From positions 18,971,133 through 19,035,132 of the forward strand of contig CM077833.1 in NCBI GenBank assembly GCA_039720395.1: a DNA stretch of 64,000 nt, in the 5' to 3' direction. The notes beneath the pieces are model-generated. The model saw only the letters and a list, made by a program, of their open reading frames with translations, did no database searches and was not told where the DNA came from. Made by a program: the position numbers and the translations under genes. Shown in pieces: positions 34,477 to 46,900 of this stretch (its first letter is position 1; every line of letters begins with the position of its first letter). Origin of the DNA: Liquidambar formosana (lineage: Eukaryota; Streptophyta; Magnoliopsida; Saxifragales; Altingiaceae).

Positions 34477-35008
34477 TTTCGTTTCCGTAGAAAATTCAAT
34501 GGGAATTCTTCAAATGTATCAATGGAATATCTATTTTATATTGAGGTCTATATTTGGGTCAAAGGCCGGGGGGACAAATGTTCACAAAATTTCTTACAAT
34601 AATTTTATATTATTCTTGATAACCCTTTTTTCAAAATTTTATTTTGGAAAATCCACTGTTGTATTGTACATTTTTTATAAACAAAAAGGGTAAAGGGGGA
34701 CGACTAACGATAACAATCCACTTTAGGCGTTACTATGGGAGTCTCTACTCACTGAGAAATGTTCAGCTTGAGCCAGTAAGCTTATTGCCCAAAAGGCGAG
34801 CCTGGCTCTAGAGGGTACACAGTTGGCCAGAATGAAAAGGGGTTCAAAAAATATGCCACCACACTTTAAACTTACAATTACCTGAAACCAAAACCTTCAC
34901 CACTAGACTACCATGCGCAATGGTCACTGTTGTATTGTACATTTTCCCCTACCCAAGTGACGCTTTGATATTTGCAAAGGTCACACATGGCCTGGGATAC
35001 CCTTCATT
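32757..35008 (+). repeat. duplicated block, copy C (partner 15983-18270)
   Basis: Same content as the A block: intron 12 part, exons 13-15, downstream flank and SINE. Here the copia element is absent, which gives the empty target site (AGACTCTCAAATCC). The match ends at CCTTCATT (35008), followed by a duplicated GGATACCCTTCATTCGGTCC and C/A runs. Confidence 0.92.
34671..34924 (-). mobile_element. tRNA-derived SINE (copy in block C)
   Basis: Ortholog within the duplication of the SINE at 17915-18186. The target duplication CACTGTTGTATTGTACA is perfect here (34654-34670 and 34925-34941). Confidence 0.82.
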
Positions 35009-35253
35009 CGGTCCCCCCCCCCCCAAAAAAAGGATACCCTTCATTCGGTCCCCCCAAAAAAAAAAAAAAAAAAAAAAAAGACTAAGTCTGTGATAATAAA
35101 ATTATTGATCATTAATTTGTCACATACTCCGCATATAAATATATATTCATATATTTATATAAACATAAATTTTCACGCAAATCTTGAATTACCTCTTAAC
35201 AAACCTTTACAAACCCTGAAAATGTAATTCCAAAGGAGAGAAATAGCTAGAGG
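35009..35253. other. low-complexity spacer between the lyase block and the next gene
   Basis: C runs and about 25 A (35015-35078), then AT-rich 3' flank of the convergent minus-strand gene. No feature otherwise. Confidence 0.6.
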
Positions 35254-35653
35254 TTACATAGATTTGTTAAGCCTATTCTTGGTGTCCTCGGCAGCATCTG
35301 TAGCTTCAACCTGCATCCTAGCTGCCTGTAAATCAGCTTTCGTTGCTTCCTTCTCGTTTCTTGCTGTCAGCTTCTTCGCCTGATTCCAGCATTCAATCAA
35401 TCATTACAATCATCATTAACCAATAAAACTCTTCCTCTTGTGTATCTGTGTGTGAAAGAGTGAGAATTACCTGACCAACGAAAAAGGCTCTGACATAGCC
35501 AAAACCCTCCTGCAAGGAAGCACCGAAAGATATGCAATCTTTTTTCATACGCGACATCATTGATGTTTCTTTGTTTCTCTTTATGCTGTTGATGCCGCCG
35601 GCGGTAGTGCTGGTGGTGGTGGTTGGCGGTGGGGATGATTTGATCTCTTCCAT
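35254..35653 (-). CDS. small conserved-looking plant protein of unknown function, two exons
   Basis: Exon 1 is 35653-35471 (61 codons) and exon 2 is 35379-35254 (41 codons plus TAA), with a 91-bp phase-0 intron (GTAATT donor, ATTCAG acceptor). The 102-aa product has a Ser/Thr/Pro-rich N-terminus. A central FGASLQEGFGYVRAFFVGQ segment is amphipathic to hydrophobic. The Lys/Glu/Ala-rich helical C-terminus (AKKLTARNEKEATKADLQ and onward) ends in RLNKSM. No signal peptide or catalytic motif is seen. Support comes from clean splice sites, a frame that stays open and helical after splicing, and a short intron. I recall similar small plant proteins without a known role, but I cannot name a family. 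It is tail-to-tail with the lyase gene. Confidence 0.7.
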
Positions 35654-36483
35654 TTGTGAAGCTTAACCTTACACACTCTTTCTCTCAAAACTATCTTACA
35701 ACTGCGCAAGAGAGAGAGATAGAGACACAGGGAAAGAAGCCACTTTCAGGTTTCCACGTGCAGCTTCCTCTGCGTGGCAGCTCTTCTGCTGCCCACGTTT
35801 TCTCTTCATCGTGGTCTGAAATCCATGGGCTGAGTCTTACCCAAATAATTAAAAATTTAAAAACTATGGGCTGGGTTTATCTTATGTGGGAAGTTCAGAC
35901 AGAAGGCCTGTTGACTCACAAGACTGGTTTGACACCCAAATCTTTTATGGTTTTTTAAGGTTGATAAAAATATAAAAAAAATTTCATGAAAACTTACCAT
36001 ATATTCTTTTATAAAATATTATTTTGAACAACTTTATATGAAAACATTTTTTTTAAAATTTGTCATTTTAGTAGATTTTTTAACAAAATATAAGTCTCCT
36101 TGAATGATAATTTTTTTAAAAACTTTCTCTTACGAAATTATCCAAAATAATATTTTCTAATAAACTACGCATCCAGTTTTCATTTAATCTTTTATATTTT
36201 TCATAAAATTTTGAGAAATCACAGTGATTAGGGGGTACAAAACAAGTCTTAAGGTGCCAATCAAATCTTGGGGTGACAATAGAGGCCATCTTAGACAAAA
36301 TTGTGATAAGCAGCTCAAGCCTAGATACCATTAAGGGGACTTCCGGCCACCAGTCCATAAAATAGGACTTGTGTAAGCATAAGTTCACAAAAAATTCTTA
36401 TATAGCCTAAAGTCCACCTTAGAATTTTTCATACCAAAGTACCCTTATCCATAGTATAATATGCCTTCCTAACAAAAGCAAAA
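35654..36483. other. promoter side of the small gene, otherwise gene-free
   Basis: A G-box core CACGTG stands at 35755-35760, about 100 bp upstream of the minus-strand start codon. 35960-36480 is AT-rich without recognised content. Confidence 0.5.
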
Positions 36484-36493
36484 CATTAAACCT
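36484..36493. repeat. 10-bp target-site duplication of the MULE (left; right copy 38079-38088)
   Basis: CATTAAACCT stands directly outside both inverted repeats (36484-36493 and 38079-38088), a perfect match. Confidence 0.92.
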
Positions 36494-38078
36494 GTGTTCG
36501 GATTCAGTACTGAGGTTATGTTTTCTCGGCACCATGCCAAGGTGCATCAGATCCCGCCACGTGGACGAACTGCTGATTCGACGGCTGAGGGGAACTAGCT
36601 CAATAAAACGGCGACATCCTGGGTCGTTTTCATCCCAGCAGGAAACGTTAGCGGCGTTTTCACTCCAATTCTGTCTCGATCTGCAATTTCATTCTCCAGC
36701 TCAAAAACCCCATCTCTTTCTCAACCCCAATTGGAGAAGGAATCGCCACAGAAACCCATCTACCCATCACCACCAGATTTGTAAAAAAAAGGGGTGAGTT
36801 TTGGAGAGAGAAAGAGAAGCCATGGTTGGTTTAATTGGGAAGGATTCGTGGTGGAGGCTTGTTTATTTATGTGGCAGTGGAAGTACTAAAACTAAATAAA
36901 AACCACAAAAAGAACAAGAGAACTCATGACCATGGTAGCCGCTGCCATGGCCAAGGCAGTGTGGAAAAGAAAACAAAAAAAAAAAAGAAGAAGAAGAAAG
37001 GGAAGAAGGAAAGAGAAATCTAATAGGGACTAATTTCCCAAAATATTTCACATGAAAATTCAAAAAAAAAAAAAAAGGCAGAGAAGAAAATGGGAGAGAA
37101 ACCGTGATGATTCTTGTTCGCCGGCGTCCACCTGGTGGCAGAGACCATCGACGTGCTATTTTTTTCCTAAATTTGCTGGATTTGTGCCAATTTTTTTTCC
37201 TATTTTGTTCACCCGTAGAAGAACAAAACCAAACAGAATTAAACGTTTTTTCCCAAACCTGCTGTACCTATAGAACAAGAAAACCAAAAAAAAAAAAAAA
37301 AAAAAAAAAAAAAGAAAGAAAAAGAGGAGAATCATGGCCGGCGACAATGGAAGCAATGGCCATGGCTATCTCAAAAAAGTTTATAAAAAAAGAAAAAAAA
37401 AATAGAGAAAGAGACCGGAGAAGGTTTGTCGAAGAGAAAGGGGAGAGAAGGGGTTACTGGCGTCAAAATCGCCGGAAAATACAGTCGGGGCTTGCTCTGC
37501 CAAAAAAAACCCAAGTTCTATCTGTCAAAATCGCCGGAGTAGATTCGTGTCTTCCTCTGTCAAAATCGCCGGAGAAGATTTGTGGCTGCAAAACCCAAAT
37601 TCTCTTTACCAAAACAAAAAGAGAACAAAGAGAGGATTTTGCCCACGATTTTTGAACCAGATCTAAACCCACCTACAACGTCGATGAGCTTCAACCCACC
37701 AATCGTCGACGAGCCAAGGTTCTTGAGCCATATTAGAGTTTTCCCTCAGATGCGGATGAGCTTCAACCCCACCGTTTGCCAACAACTACGTTTCTTGAAC
37801 CAAATCTGAACCCCACCGATGCCGATGAGCTTCAACCCCACGTTCCTTATCTACTGAAGTTGAGATGTTTTGCTTCAAAAGGGAAACGCAGCGTTTTTGG
37901 GGATAACGGTGAGCTGCTGCCGTTAACATTACTTTTGGGAGTCAAACGCATAGCCTAGCGTCGTTTTATCAAGTGGAGTCACTTCTACCGTCGGATCAGC
38001 AACTCTTCAACGTGGCGGGATCTGATGCACCTTGGCACGGTGCCGAGAAGACACAAGCTCAGCACCGAATCCGAACGC
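36494..38078. mobile_element. Mutator-like element (MULE), non-autonomous, long inverted repeats
   Basis: The 1585-bp element has terminal inverted repeats of about 130 bp. The left starts GTGTTCGGATTC and the right, reversed, GCGTTCGGATTC. They share GCCAAGGTGCATCAGATCCC and the following CGCCACGT. The 10-bp duplication and long GC-rich ends fit Mutator-like elements. The interior has A-rich and G-rich tracts, three copies of GTCAAAATCGCCGGA (37462, 37523 and 37559) and repeated GATGAGCTTCAACCC. No transposase is seen. The 183-codon frame at 37104 is low-complexity and probably not a protein. It may contain captured host sequence, but I recognise none. Confidence 0.88.
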
Positions 38079-38088
38079 CATTAAACCT

Positions 38089-39529
38089 ATGTACATCTCC
38101 TGAAGCGGCAACTTATGCGCCTTTTCCTTGAAGCTGCGAGCTTGGCGATTTCAAGCATCCATTTTGTCACCATGAATCCATCATGCCGTCAAATTGTTAT
38201 CGTTGTCATCCTCTCACAAAAAACTAATCTAAAATAACACTCAGATTTGTGAAACCAATTTCGTTTTTCTTTTGCTTTTTCTTATATTTTTTTTAGAACC
38301 AAAAACACAATATAATTTTTTAAAACATTGATATTTACCTAATGACAAGGAGTTCAATAAGGTGATTAGTGTAGGAGCAATGATGATCTTTTATACATTT
38401 TGCCACAAAGCAACATATAGCAAGAAAGTTAATGCCTTTGTTCAATGGTGGAGGGTTTAGTAGTATGTACTCTTCTTGTACGCAAGCCAACCTTACATAG
38501 CCTCTTCTTAAATCATCGTTCCTCTTATTACACCCATGGAAAACATGCGATTGTATGAACATTTTTCAAGTACATAGCTTTGAATTAAATTTTGCTTGAA
38601 TAGTTACATGTAATTGTTTCATAAAATCCATATTAAATAGTTCAATTTAGTTACAAACCAACTTAATATATTAAATTTAGTTACAAACACTTAAAATTAT
38701 TTGTTTTCATCATATATTTAAGTCATACTATAAAAAATATTCAAAATTTAGATGCAAAAAGTTATATGTAACTATTCATAATACCTATTTCAAAATGTTA
38801 AATTTAATCATAATCTCTTAAATTTAAGATTTTAATAAGTTAAATTTAGTCACAAACACTTAGATTTAACTATTAATATGAGATATTGAAATTAGATTAC
38901 ACAACTATTCAAGATATAATTGTTTTTTCAAAATAGTTACATGTAACTGTTTCACATAGCTCACTTCGAATAATTAAAATTAGTCACAATCACTTATATT
39001 TAACTATTTTAATAAGTTAAATTTAGGTATAAACACTTGGTTTAACAAATTTCATAGAGATATTGAAGTTAGATGAACTATTTTAATTATTTTAAAATAT
39101 ATACATGTAGTCAATCTAATTGTTTTTTCTTTTAATACATAATTTCATATTTATTATGGATCTTCTTTCAAAAGTCTCGACGAATAAATTCTAAACATAT
39201 AGATTTTATCAAAAACTATTATGTAGAATAAAAATTATGCCATTCTAAAGTTTGCAAACAAAAAATAACACTCAAGGGTAATAATGACTTTACTCATTTG
39301 GCACTCACACAAAACTTTCATGTTTTACTTAAAAGTGGACTTCTGACTACATAAGTTTTTTACAAAGTTCCTTTGGATTTCACAAGTCTTAACTAAATTT
39401 ACATAATAAGTTTCAATTTTTTTCCCTCCATTTTTTTTTTCTTTTCCCCTTCATTCTAACAAAAGATGATTTACTTGTTATTGTGGATCATTGGCATATC
39501 ACCTCCACAGCTCCACCCTTTTTTTTTTA
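38089..39529. other. AT-rich intergenic DNA with decayed periodic repeats
   Basis: From 38580 to 39120 the words GTTACATGTAACTGTTTC, AAATTTAGTCACAAACAC and TTTTAATAAGTTAAATTTAG recur three or four times at intervals of about 150-200 bp, a decayed tandem array. No gene is seen. Confidence 0.55.
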
Positions 39530-39735
39530 TTTTTTATTTTTTTATTTAAAAACTTTTTTATAACGTGAAACCTCGGCTCTCACCCCATTGATTATTATGG
39601 AATGGGTCAAACCCTAAATAGCTACAACCTCTTGCAAACCACATGTATCGATTTAGACCAAGACTTAAAAAACCAAAACCTTGAAATATTACACCCCTCA
39701 AGCTTGCCAATTGAATTACCTGTACCAGCCACTAC
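39530..39735 (-). mobile_element. SINE-like retroposon
   Basis: The plus strand opens with T-rich runs (reversed A tail). On the minus strand, GGTAATTCAATTGGCAAGCT (head) and AGGGTTTGACCC (B-box-like) are spaced as in tRNA-derived SINEs. Related to 19268-19490. Confidence 0.55.
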
Positions 39736-40008
39736 TCCACTTCCCCAAACCCCTAGTATACTTATATACTTGTTATCCACTAATCCAAGGCGTACTCCGG
39801 TCATAAAGCCCCAAACACAGTAATGTGGGCTACTTAATGCTAGACTCCTTCATCAATTTGAGGGATTCGAACCCTAACTTATAGCTTTGCTGCTACTATC
39901 TTCAACGTACTTAATGCTAGACTACTTCATTCTAGAGTCTTTTACCCCATCCTCCTCAGGAATAGGCAAGCCTTAATAACTTTGCTGCTACTGTCTTCAA
40001 CGGAATCT

Positions 40009-40182
40009 TTTTTTTTTTGGTATTTGACCCAATGTATCCCCAAAGCTGACAACCAATGGACTAATCATTGTCGCAACGGGTGGGCAATGGTAAATCGCTA
40101 GCTCAAGGATTTTTTCCAAAGTATTGGGACTCAAACTCGAGATCTTTTACCTCCACTCGAGACAACCACCTTGAAGCTAAAT
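40009..40182 (-). mobile_element. SINE-like retroposon
   Basis: The minus strand has GTTGTCTCGAGTGGAGG (A-box-like) and GAGTTTGAGTCCC (B-box-like), and the plus strand begins with a T run at 40009-40018 (reversed A tail). Confidence 0.6.
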
Positions 40183-40548
40183 GTTTTCAACGGAATCTTT
40201 GTCCCCCTCTTTTTCATTTTTTTTTTTTAATGTAGATTTACTATTTTTTGTTCTTTTATTTATTATATTTATATATTTAATTTATTTTTCTTCTCGAATC
40301 GAGCCTCAATGGCATAAAACTCAACTTGGCTTGGCTACCTCCACACCCCCCATAAAATAAAATAAAATAATAATAATAAAACACGTAAGTTTATACTATA
40401 TTTGGATAAAGAATTTATAGGTGAAATTTATAAATTTTATCTCAAAAGCAAATTCCATATAAAAATTTTTCATCCAAACATAGTGTTAGTTATTCGGTCA
40501 TAATGTTTTGGAAAAAAAAAAATTATTCCGTTATAATTAATATGGAAT

Positions 40549-40643
40549 TGACGTGGGCACATTAGTCATTTCAATTATTTTCCAATCGGTCTCCGAGTCT
40601 CGTCTATATATACCCAGCAGCTACAAAAACTAGGGTATAAAAA
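40549..40643 (+). promoter_or_regulatory. probable TFIIA-gamma core promoter
   Basis: TGACGTGG (bZIP-type ACGT element) at 40549-40556, CCAAT at 40582-40586, TATATATA at 40605-40612 and TATAAAAA at 40636-40643, followed by CT-rich leader. A 5' UTR intron ending TGATTCAG near 40865 is likely. Which TATA box is used cannot be told. Confidence 0.6.
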
Positions 40644-40903
40644 GCCCCAATCCCTCCTCGCACAAGATTTTGAACCAACGACACAGCAATAGGGAGAAGA
40701 CAGACAACGACACCTATTCGTCGCTGCTTCCTCTCATTCCCTCTCTCCCTCATCCGTAACTTCCATATCTTCTTCAATTTTTCCTACTCTCTCTGAATCT
40801 TTCGCCTATATATGTATGAAATTTATGTATTTTTCCTTTTTATGGCTTAAGAATTTCTGATTCAGAGAGTGTGCTGACAACAGATCGCCGGTGGTAAGGA
40901 AGA

Positions 40904-43900
40904 ATGGCGACGTTTGAACTGTACCGTAGGTCGACGATCGGTATGTGCTTGACCGAAACATTGGACGAGATGGTTCAGAGCGGGACTCTCAGTCCAGAGC
41001 TCGCCATTCAAGTTCTCGTCCAGTTCGACAAGGTACGGTTTCAGCTGCTTCGATATACTGATTTACATTATTTGATTTTTCTTATATATTTTGTGTACAT
41101 AATCATTTTAGTTTTAAATTTTAATTGTTTGGTGGGTTTTAGTCTATGACTGAAGCTCTGGAAACCCAAGTCAAGAGCAAGGTCTCCATTAAGGTAAGCT
41201 TCTTCTTTCATTTTCGTTTATTTATTTATTATTTATTTGCAATTTCGGCTATAGTTAGAAATCACAGGAGAATCTGAGAATATGTTAGCTCTGTATTTTG
41301 CTGGAAATTTATTTATTAGTGATAGAAAGTGAATTTTCCACAGACCCACTTGAAATCAGAGGAGTGGTCGTTGACCACTGATACTAGTTGACTAAATTTT
41401 TGTTTGAAGTTCTTGCAATGGGCCAATAGCTATGATTTGTGAAGTAGGACTCTTTAAATTTTAGTTATGTCATATTGAGGATGAAGCCTTTGCTTATTGG
41501 GTAGAAGTAGAAGTCTTTGTGGTGTGATAGTGTGTCTCATATTGTGCGATAAGCATTGTTTCTTGGTCTGGTGCTGTGCTATGTTATCATTGGCACATAG
41601 AAACGGACTCTTGACTAGGTCAATCAAATATCAGATATGACTGAAGACCGGTTCGCTATCTGGCAATCCATGCATAAGACAACTATGATGTCTTAGGTCT
41701 AAGGTGTAGTTACACCATTTTAACTAAGAGCTTCTATTTGACAGATATGTAAAACTCCATATAGAAGCTTACATTTGCTCAAGTTTAGGGTTTTTGTTGT
41801 ATCACAAGCATCCACATGCTTGTTTTAGTATCTCTATAGAAATGCCTTCAGATTAGACATCCTTCGAAGAGAAAACATAACACATGCTAATCTCTCTGGT
41901 TCACCAATGCCCATTTGGTGAACCTATGTCTAGGAACTTTTAAAAATAAGTACAGAGAAGTGTAGGTCTCTTATTATTAATTTTTAAGTTACCATATTCT
42001 CAAATCTAATACTATGTACTTATCATACGAACAATTTAGGATTAAACATGATAAGGAACTTGCCCTTTTTTTATTAATAAAATGAAAAGATAATGAGTTG
42101 AGTAACCCCAAAATTACAATGTAAGATTGGCTCTTGGGGGATAAAACTCTAATGTGGTGTTGACCTGTAAATGTGAATTGTGATTGGATCGGTATGTCTG
42201 ACCCTGATAGTCCTAAAAATTAGTTTTTGGCAAGAGGGAGAATTTTCAATTATACACAATGGTGACATGACAAAACAATATTTGACTCTTTTATTTTTGG
42301 TAGTTAAAGTGTATTGATATGCATGCTGACCATACAAAATTTCATTACCATGACAAGAATTCAAAAGATTATAAGAAGAGATTGAGAGATTGAGGCGAAA
42401 CATAATAATAAGAGAACATTAAGAGAGGTTCTAGATCGATCTTAATAATGGTCAATGATATAATTATATAAGCACGTATGATATTTTTACTTTTCTTGAA
42501 GATTTTGATTAGTGTAGTGCCAACAAAACCAACATAGTGTTTCCATCTTCCTATCATCATGAGGAATATGAGTTTTTTGAAAAAATCATCAACCCAACAA
42601 CTACTAACAAAGTTGTTGAGAATGCGTCAATGGAAACACAAGAACAAAACAATTATGTTGTCCAGATGTCTTGCCTAGGTTTGATAAAGATGGTTATAAA
42701 AAAATTAACACATAAATTTCAAATTAAGAATTTTAGTATAGATTTGATAAAAAATAATTCTTTCAACCATTTTATTCCTAATTGAACAACTATTGTAAAA
42801 GATATAACTGATCGATAAGCGTATTTGTACTTACTCGTGCTCTACCTTTGTCCATGGGTTTCCATTCATTCTTTTCACTTCCCCCCCTCCCCTTTGAATT
42901 GGAATTAGGATAGATGTTATGGCACTCAAAATCTTGACTCGCAAACATCGACTAGTTACCCACGTAACACTGTAACTCAAATTCTCCCGATTTAGTCAAT
43001 AACACATAATAGACAACGCCTTTGCTCTGCGCTTGTATCCACCCAATCACTCTCAAGAATTTAAATAGTAGTTGTTGGGTTAACATCTCTTTAATAAACT
43101 TCTTTAAACACAGAGCAATGGTGTTGTCCATGATGTGCTATTAGTTGAATCAGGGGAAGTTGAGTTATAGTGTTACAACTCATTGATGTAGTCATTATTT
43201 TGAGTCCCGTAAAATCTATCATAATTCCATTTTAAAGCTTAAAAAATAAATAATGTTATTAAAAAAAAAAAAAAAACGAGGTGAATAAAAGGAAATCCAT
43301 GGACAAAGGAAGAGCATGAGTAAGTGAAAATATGCTCACCAATCATTTATATCTTATACACTACTTTTTAACTTGGGAATAAAATTTTTGAAAGAATATT
43401 TTTTCATCATATTTATACTAAAATTTTATGTTTTCAAGTTTTTATAAGCATTGTTATGAAACCCAAGTTAAACATTATGGACAACGCCATTATTATGCTC
43501 TCATGTTTTCATCGATGCATTCTCAAGAACTTGGTTAGTAGTTGTTGGGTTGATGATTTCTTCAAAAAACTTTTATAGATCTTCAAAAACTAATATTGCC
43601 TCATGATCTTCGGAAGATTGCAACACCATATTTGTGTTGCGGGCAGCACAATCGTCAATGTCTTCAAGCAAAGTGAAAATATCATCCATTCTTAAATCAT
43701 TGGCCATTGCTAAGATCAATTTAATACCTTTCTTTATATTCTCTCTTATTACGTTTGGCCTCAATCGCTTCTCATAATCTTTTGAATTCTTCTTGTGGTG
43801 ATGAAGTTTTTCATGGCCAGCATCCATTTTAATAAACTTTTAACCGCCAGAAATAAAAAAAGAGCCATATCCTTTTTTGGCATGTCACTATTGTGTAGCA

Positions 43901-46900
43901 TTGGAAATTTTCCTTTTTGCCAAAAACTCATGTTTAGGATTATTAAGAAGTCACTAACCCTTTCCAATCAAGTCAACTTTATGGAGAAAATGCTAGTGTC
44001 ATTAAAAAGAAAATGTAACTTTGACATATTGCCTTATTTCCAACTCGGGCATGGCTCTTATTTTATCTTGCTATTTTTATTTTTAAGGCTTATTCAAATT
44101 TTCACGCTTAAACAAAGGCAGGCTGCTATGAACCTTCCAACTTCTATCAACCGAATAAAAGTATTTAAGTTTCTTAAATCCAACACCTTAATTTTGTAAT
44201 CAGTTTTATAGTTTGCATATTGAGTTGGGCCATTGCGTCCTGAAAAGCATATGGGTCGAGTTGATGAGTCAGGTCAAGCTAATTTTGTGCTCTGTATAGG
44301 ATTTAGCTCATTCAATCATCATTTTTCATAGCGAAGATCCATAGGATCCTACTTAATTGGAGTTCAACGGTAAGATGTGCAACTGTGCAAAGATGTTTTG
44401 AGCATAAACAATCATGATTTTGATACACAGAGGTATGATCCACTTTAAAATCTTCTTATTGGGTAATGGACTAATGGACAAACAATTTATGTATAAAATC
44501 CCATGCCCTTCTCGTATGCCCTTAATAGCAACAAATGGCTATAATTACACCTCCATGAACTTGAAACCGAGGTCACTCACTCAACAATTGAGGAGATTGC
44601 CACTAGGATTTCATGCCATTAGCTGGATGTGAGCAATTATACGGGTAAATTTTTCGCTTTCATTACGTTGGTGATGTTTGATTAAATGATACAAAAGCGA
44701 TGACTTGAGCATGTTTCATGTCCATGAGACCTCGGATCACCACCGAATGGTCTATAAGCCTCTCTCACTATAATTCAGACCTGGTGACAGTGTGACTAAT
44801 GGCTAGAACCATGCTCCATGTGTTTGCTTCCTCACTTTCCTTTGGTGATAAATCATTAGAGCCCAACATTTCCAGTCTCAGCATGTCCTCATCACTGTTA
44901 CTAGAGCAAAATGGTTACCTGCAAAGCTTGACTCGCCTATGAAACCCAAGATATCCAAAGCTATACGAGGCTTACCAGTTTTCCTGGATCCCTTTATATG
45001 CTGACACATAAACACTAAAGAGCTCAACCCCTTCTTAAGCTGTAGGGCCGAAATAAACTTGGGTCACCAGCTTTCATCTTTTCCTAGCTATGGCTACTAA
45101 CATTTCTTGCAAACAAGAATTGGTGGTAGTTAAAATGTCTTGGGTCACGGTTTTGCAAGCTAGGATTTGGGTCGGAGCATCATTGACACTACACAAGTTG
45201 GACCTCAATCCGGGTGTCCTAGGTATTGCATTGACTTACAGTGGTAAGCTTTGTGGCGAGAGAGAAGCCTGGCTTGCTAGCTTGCTCTTTGGTGAGAGCT
45301 ATAGCTGTGACAATGTGCATACGTGTATGAGAGGCACGCTTGCTCATAGGTAAAAAATATATGTGTGTTTGGATGGTTTGGAAGAGATGTGTTTGGTGCA
45401 GCTCAAGTAGTGCCTCAAAACTTGACTATGTTGCTTAGGGAAGCATTGGCTTTGTATAGGAAGCGAAGAGGTATGGGTAAAGGGAAGTTGCTCAAATACC
45501 TTTTTTTTCCTTTTTCTTTTTCTTTTTCTTTTTTTGAAAATGCTTATGTATTGGTGATTATAGCTTTTGCAATAACAGATATAGCATACACGTGTTTGTA
45601 AAAATATATGAGATTCACGTTGGATACATGTTCACACAGTTGAATGTTTGTTATTACATTTTGCAATTATGGACCATCATGCTATCCAAATTCTTTTTTT
45701 GCTTTACATTTTTGTTTTTCTTTTGCTTTATACGGGACTAATAGTGTCACTTTGTGACATTGTTACATATCACGGGTAAACATTGGACGAGATGGTTTAG
45801 AGCTGGACTCTTAGTGCAGATCTTGCCATACAAGTTCTCGTCCAATTCAACATGGTTGGATTTCAAGCTGCCAAGCTGCCTCAATATAGTATACACAAAT
45901 CACTCCAATTCTTTATGGTTACAGGAGTTATAAAATCCAGTATCTAATTCCCTTGATTTGACTTGTTTTGAGTTTGAATGCGAGATTTTAAAATATGAAT
46001 GCGTTGCTTGGCACTTATTTTTTGTTTTGATAGGGGAGATTTGGTTTGTTGCATTGCCATGCACTTGAATTCATGAAATGCATGGTATCCCCCCTGCAAA
46101 AAGAATCACACATTAAATAAAGCCAACATACACATTTATTTGACGTTATTGTTATTGTCGTTATTTGTGTTTTGGAACTTGAAGTGCACAGTTTAAATTG
46201 GTTATGCCTTGCAGGCTGCAAGTCCATTACTAAAAACCTTGCCTTAATATTATATAATTTTTCCCTTCCCCAGTTCAATAGTTTGCTGGCCAGGGATCTT
46301 ATGGGAGTGGTTGTGCCTTGGCATTTACAATTTCTTCCATTGTTTGTCCCCCATAACTCTAAATTAATATTTTCATTAGTTTTTTTCTTTTTGAAAAGTA
46401 CTTTCATCAACCAGTTTGTTGTCATTAACATTCTTTAAACATGTTTGCACTAACCTGATTGTTCTTCCACCAGACACATTCACATTATTACTATTGGATT
46501 TGCTCCTAAGTTTCTTAAATATGCTCATTTTTTGTTGTATGGTTCATCGTTCATTTGTCCATCCCAACATCTCTCTTTGCCGCTCTTATCTTTTAAAAGT
46601 GTCATTTATTTGTTACCAATCATTGGTTCATGAAGCATGTTGGTTTTTATCAAATCTTGCTACATTTTCTTGTTTGGTTTCATTGTTTTGTGTATGCACA
46701 CTTTCAGGGGTGAACCCACCAAAATTTTGAAAATATTCTATACCTTTATAGAAGCTTTTAAAATTGTGAAGAATTTTATGCATGGTTTCATCAAAGCATT
46801 CAACTTGATTTGAAATCATGGACATCACCTTAATCAAATCCCTCATCCTTTTAACTTGTGATTTTACTTAAAAGCCTTAACTTAAATTAAAGAGGGACTT

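Noticed and set aside
37104..37655. 183-codon frame inside the MULE
   Set aside because: Its composition is dominated by Lys/Arg from A-rich runs, overlapping frames are equally long, and no transposase or host domain is seen.
45090..45353. 87-codon frame in the TFIIA-gamma intron
   Set aside because: No recognisable motif, splice context or neighbour supports it; a frame of this length is expected by chance.
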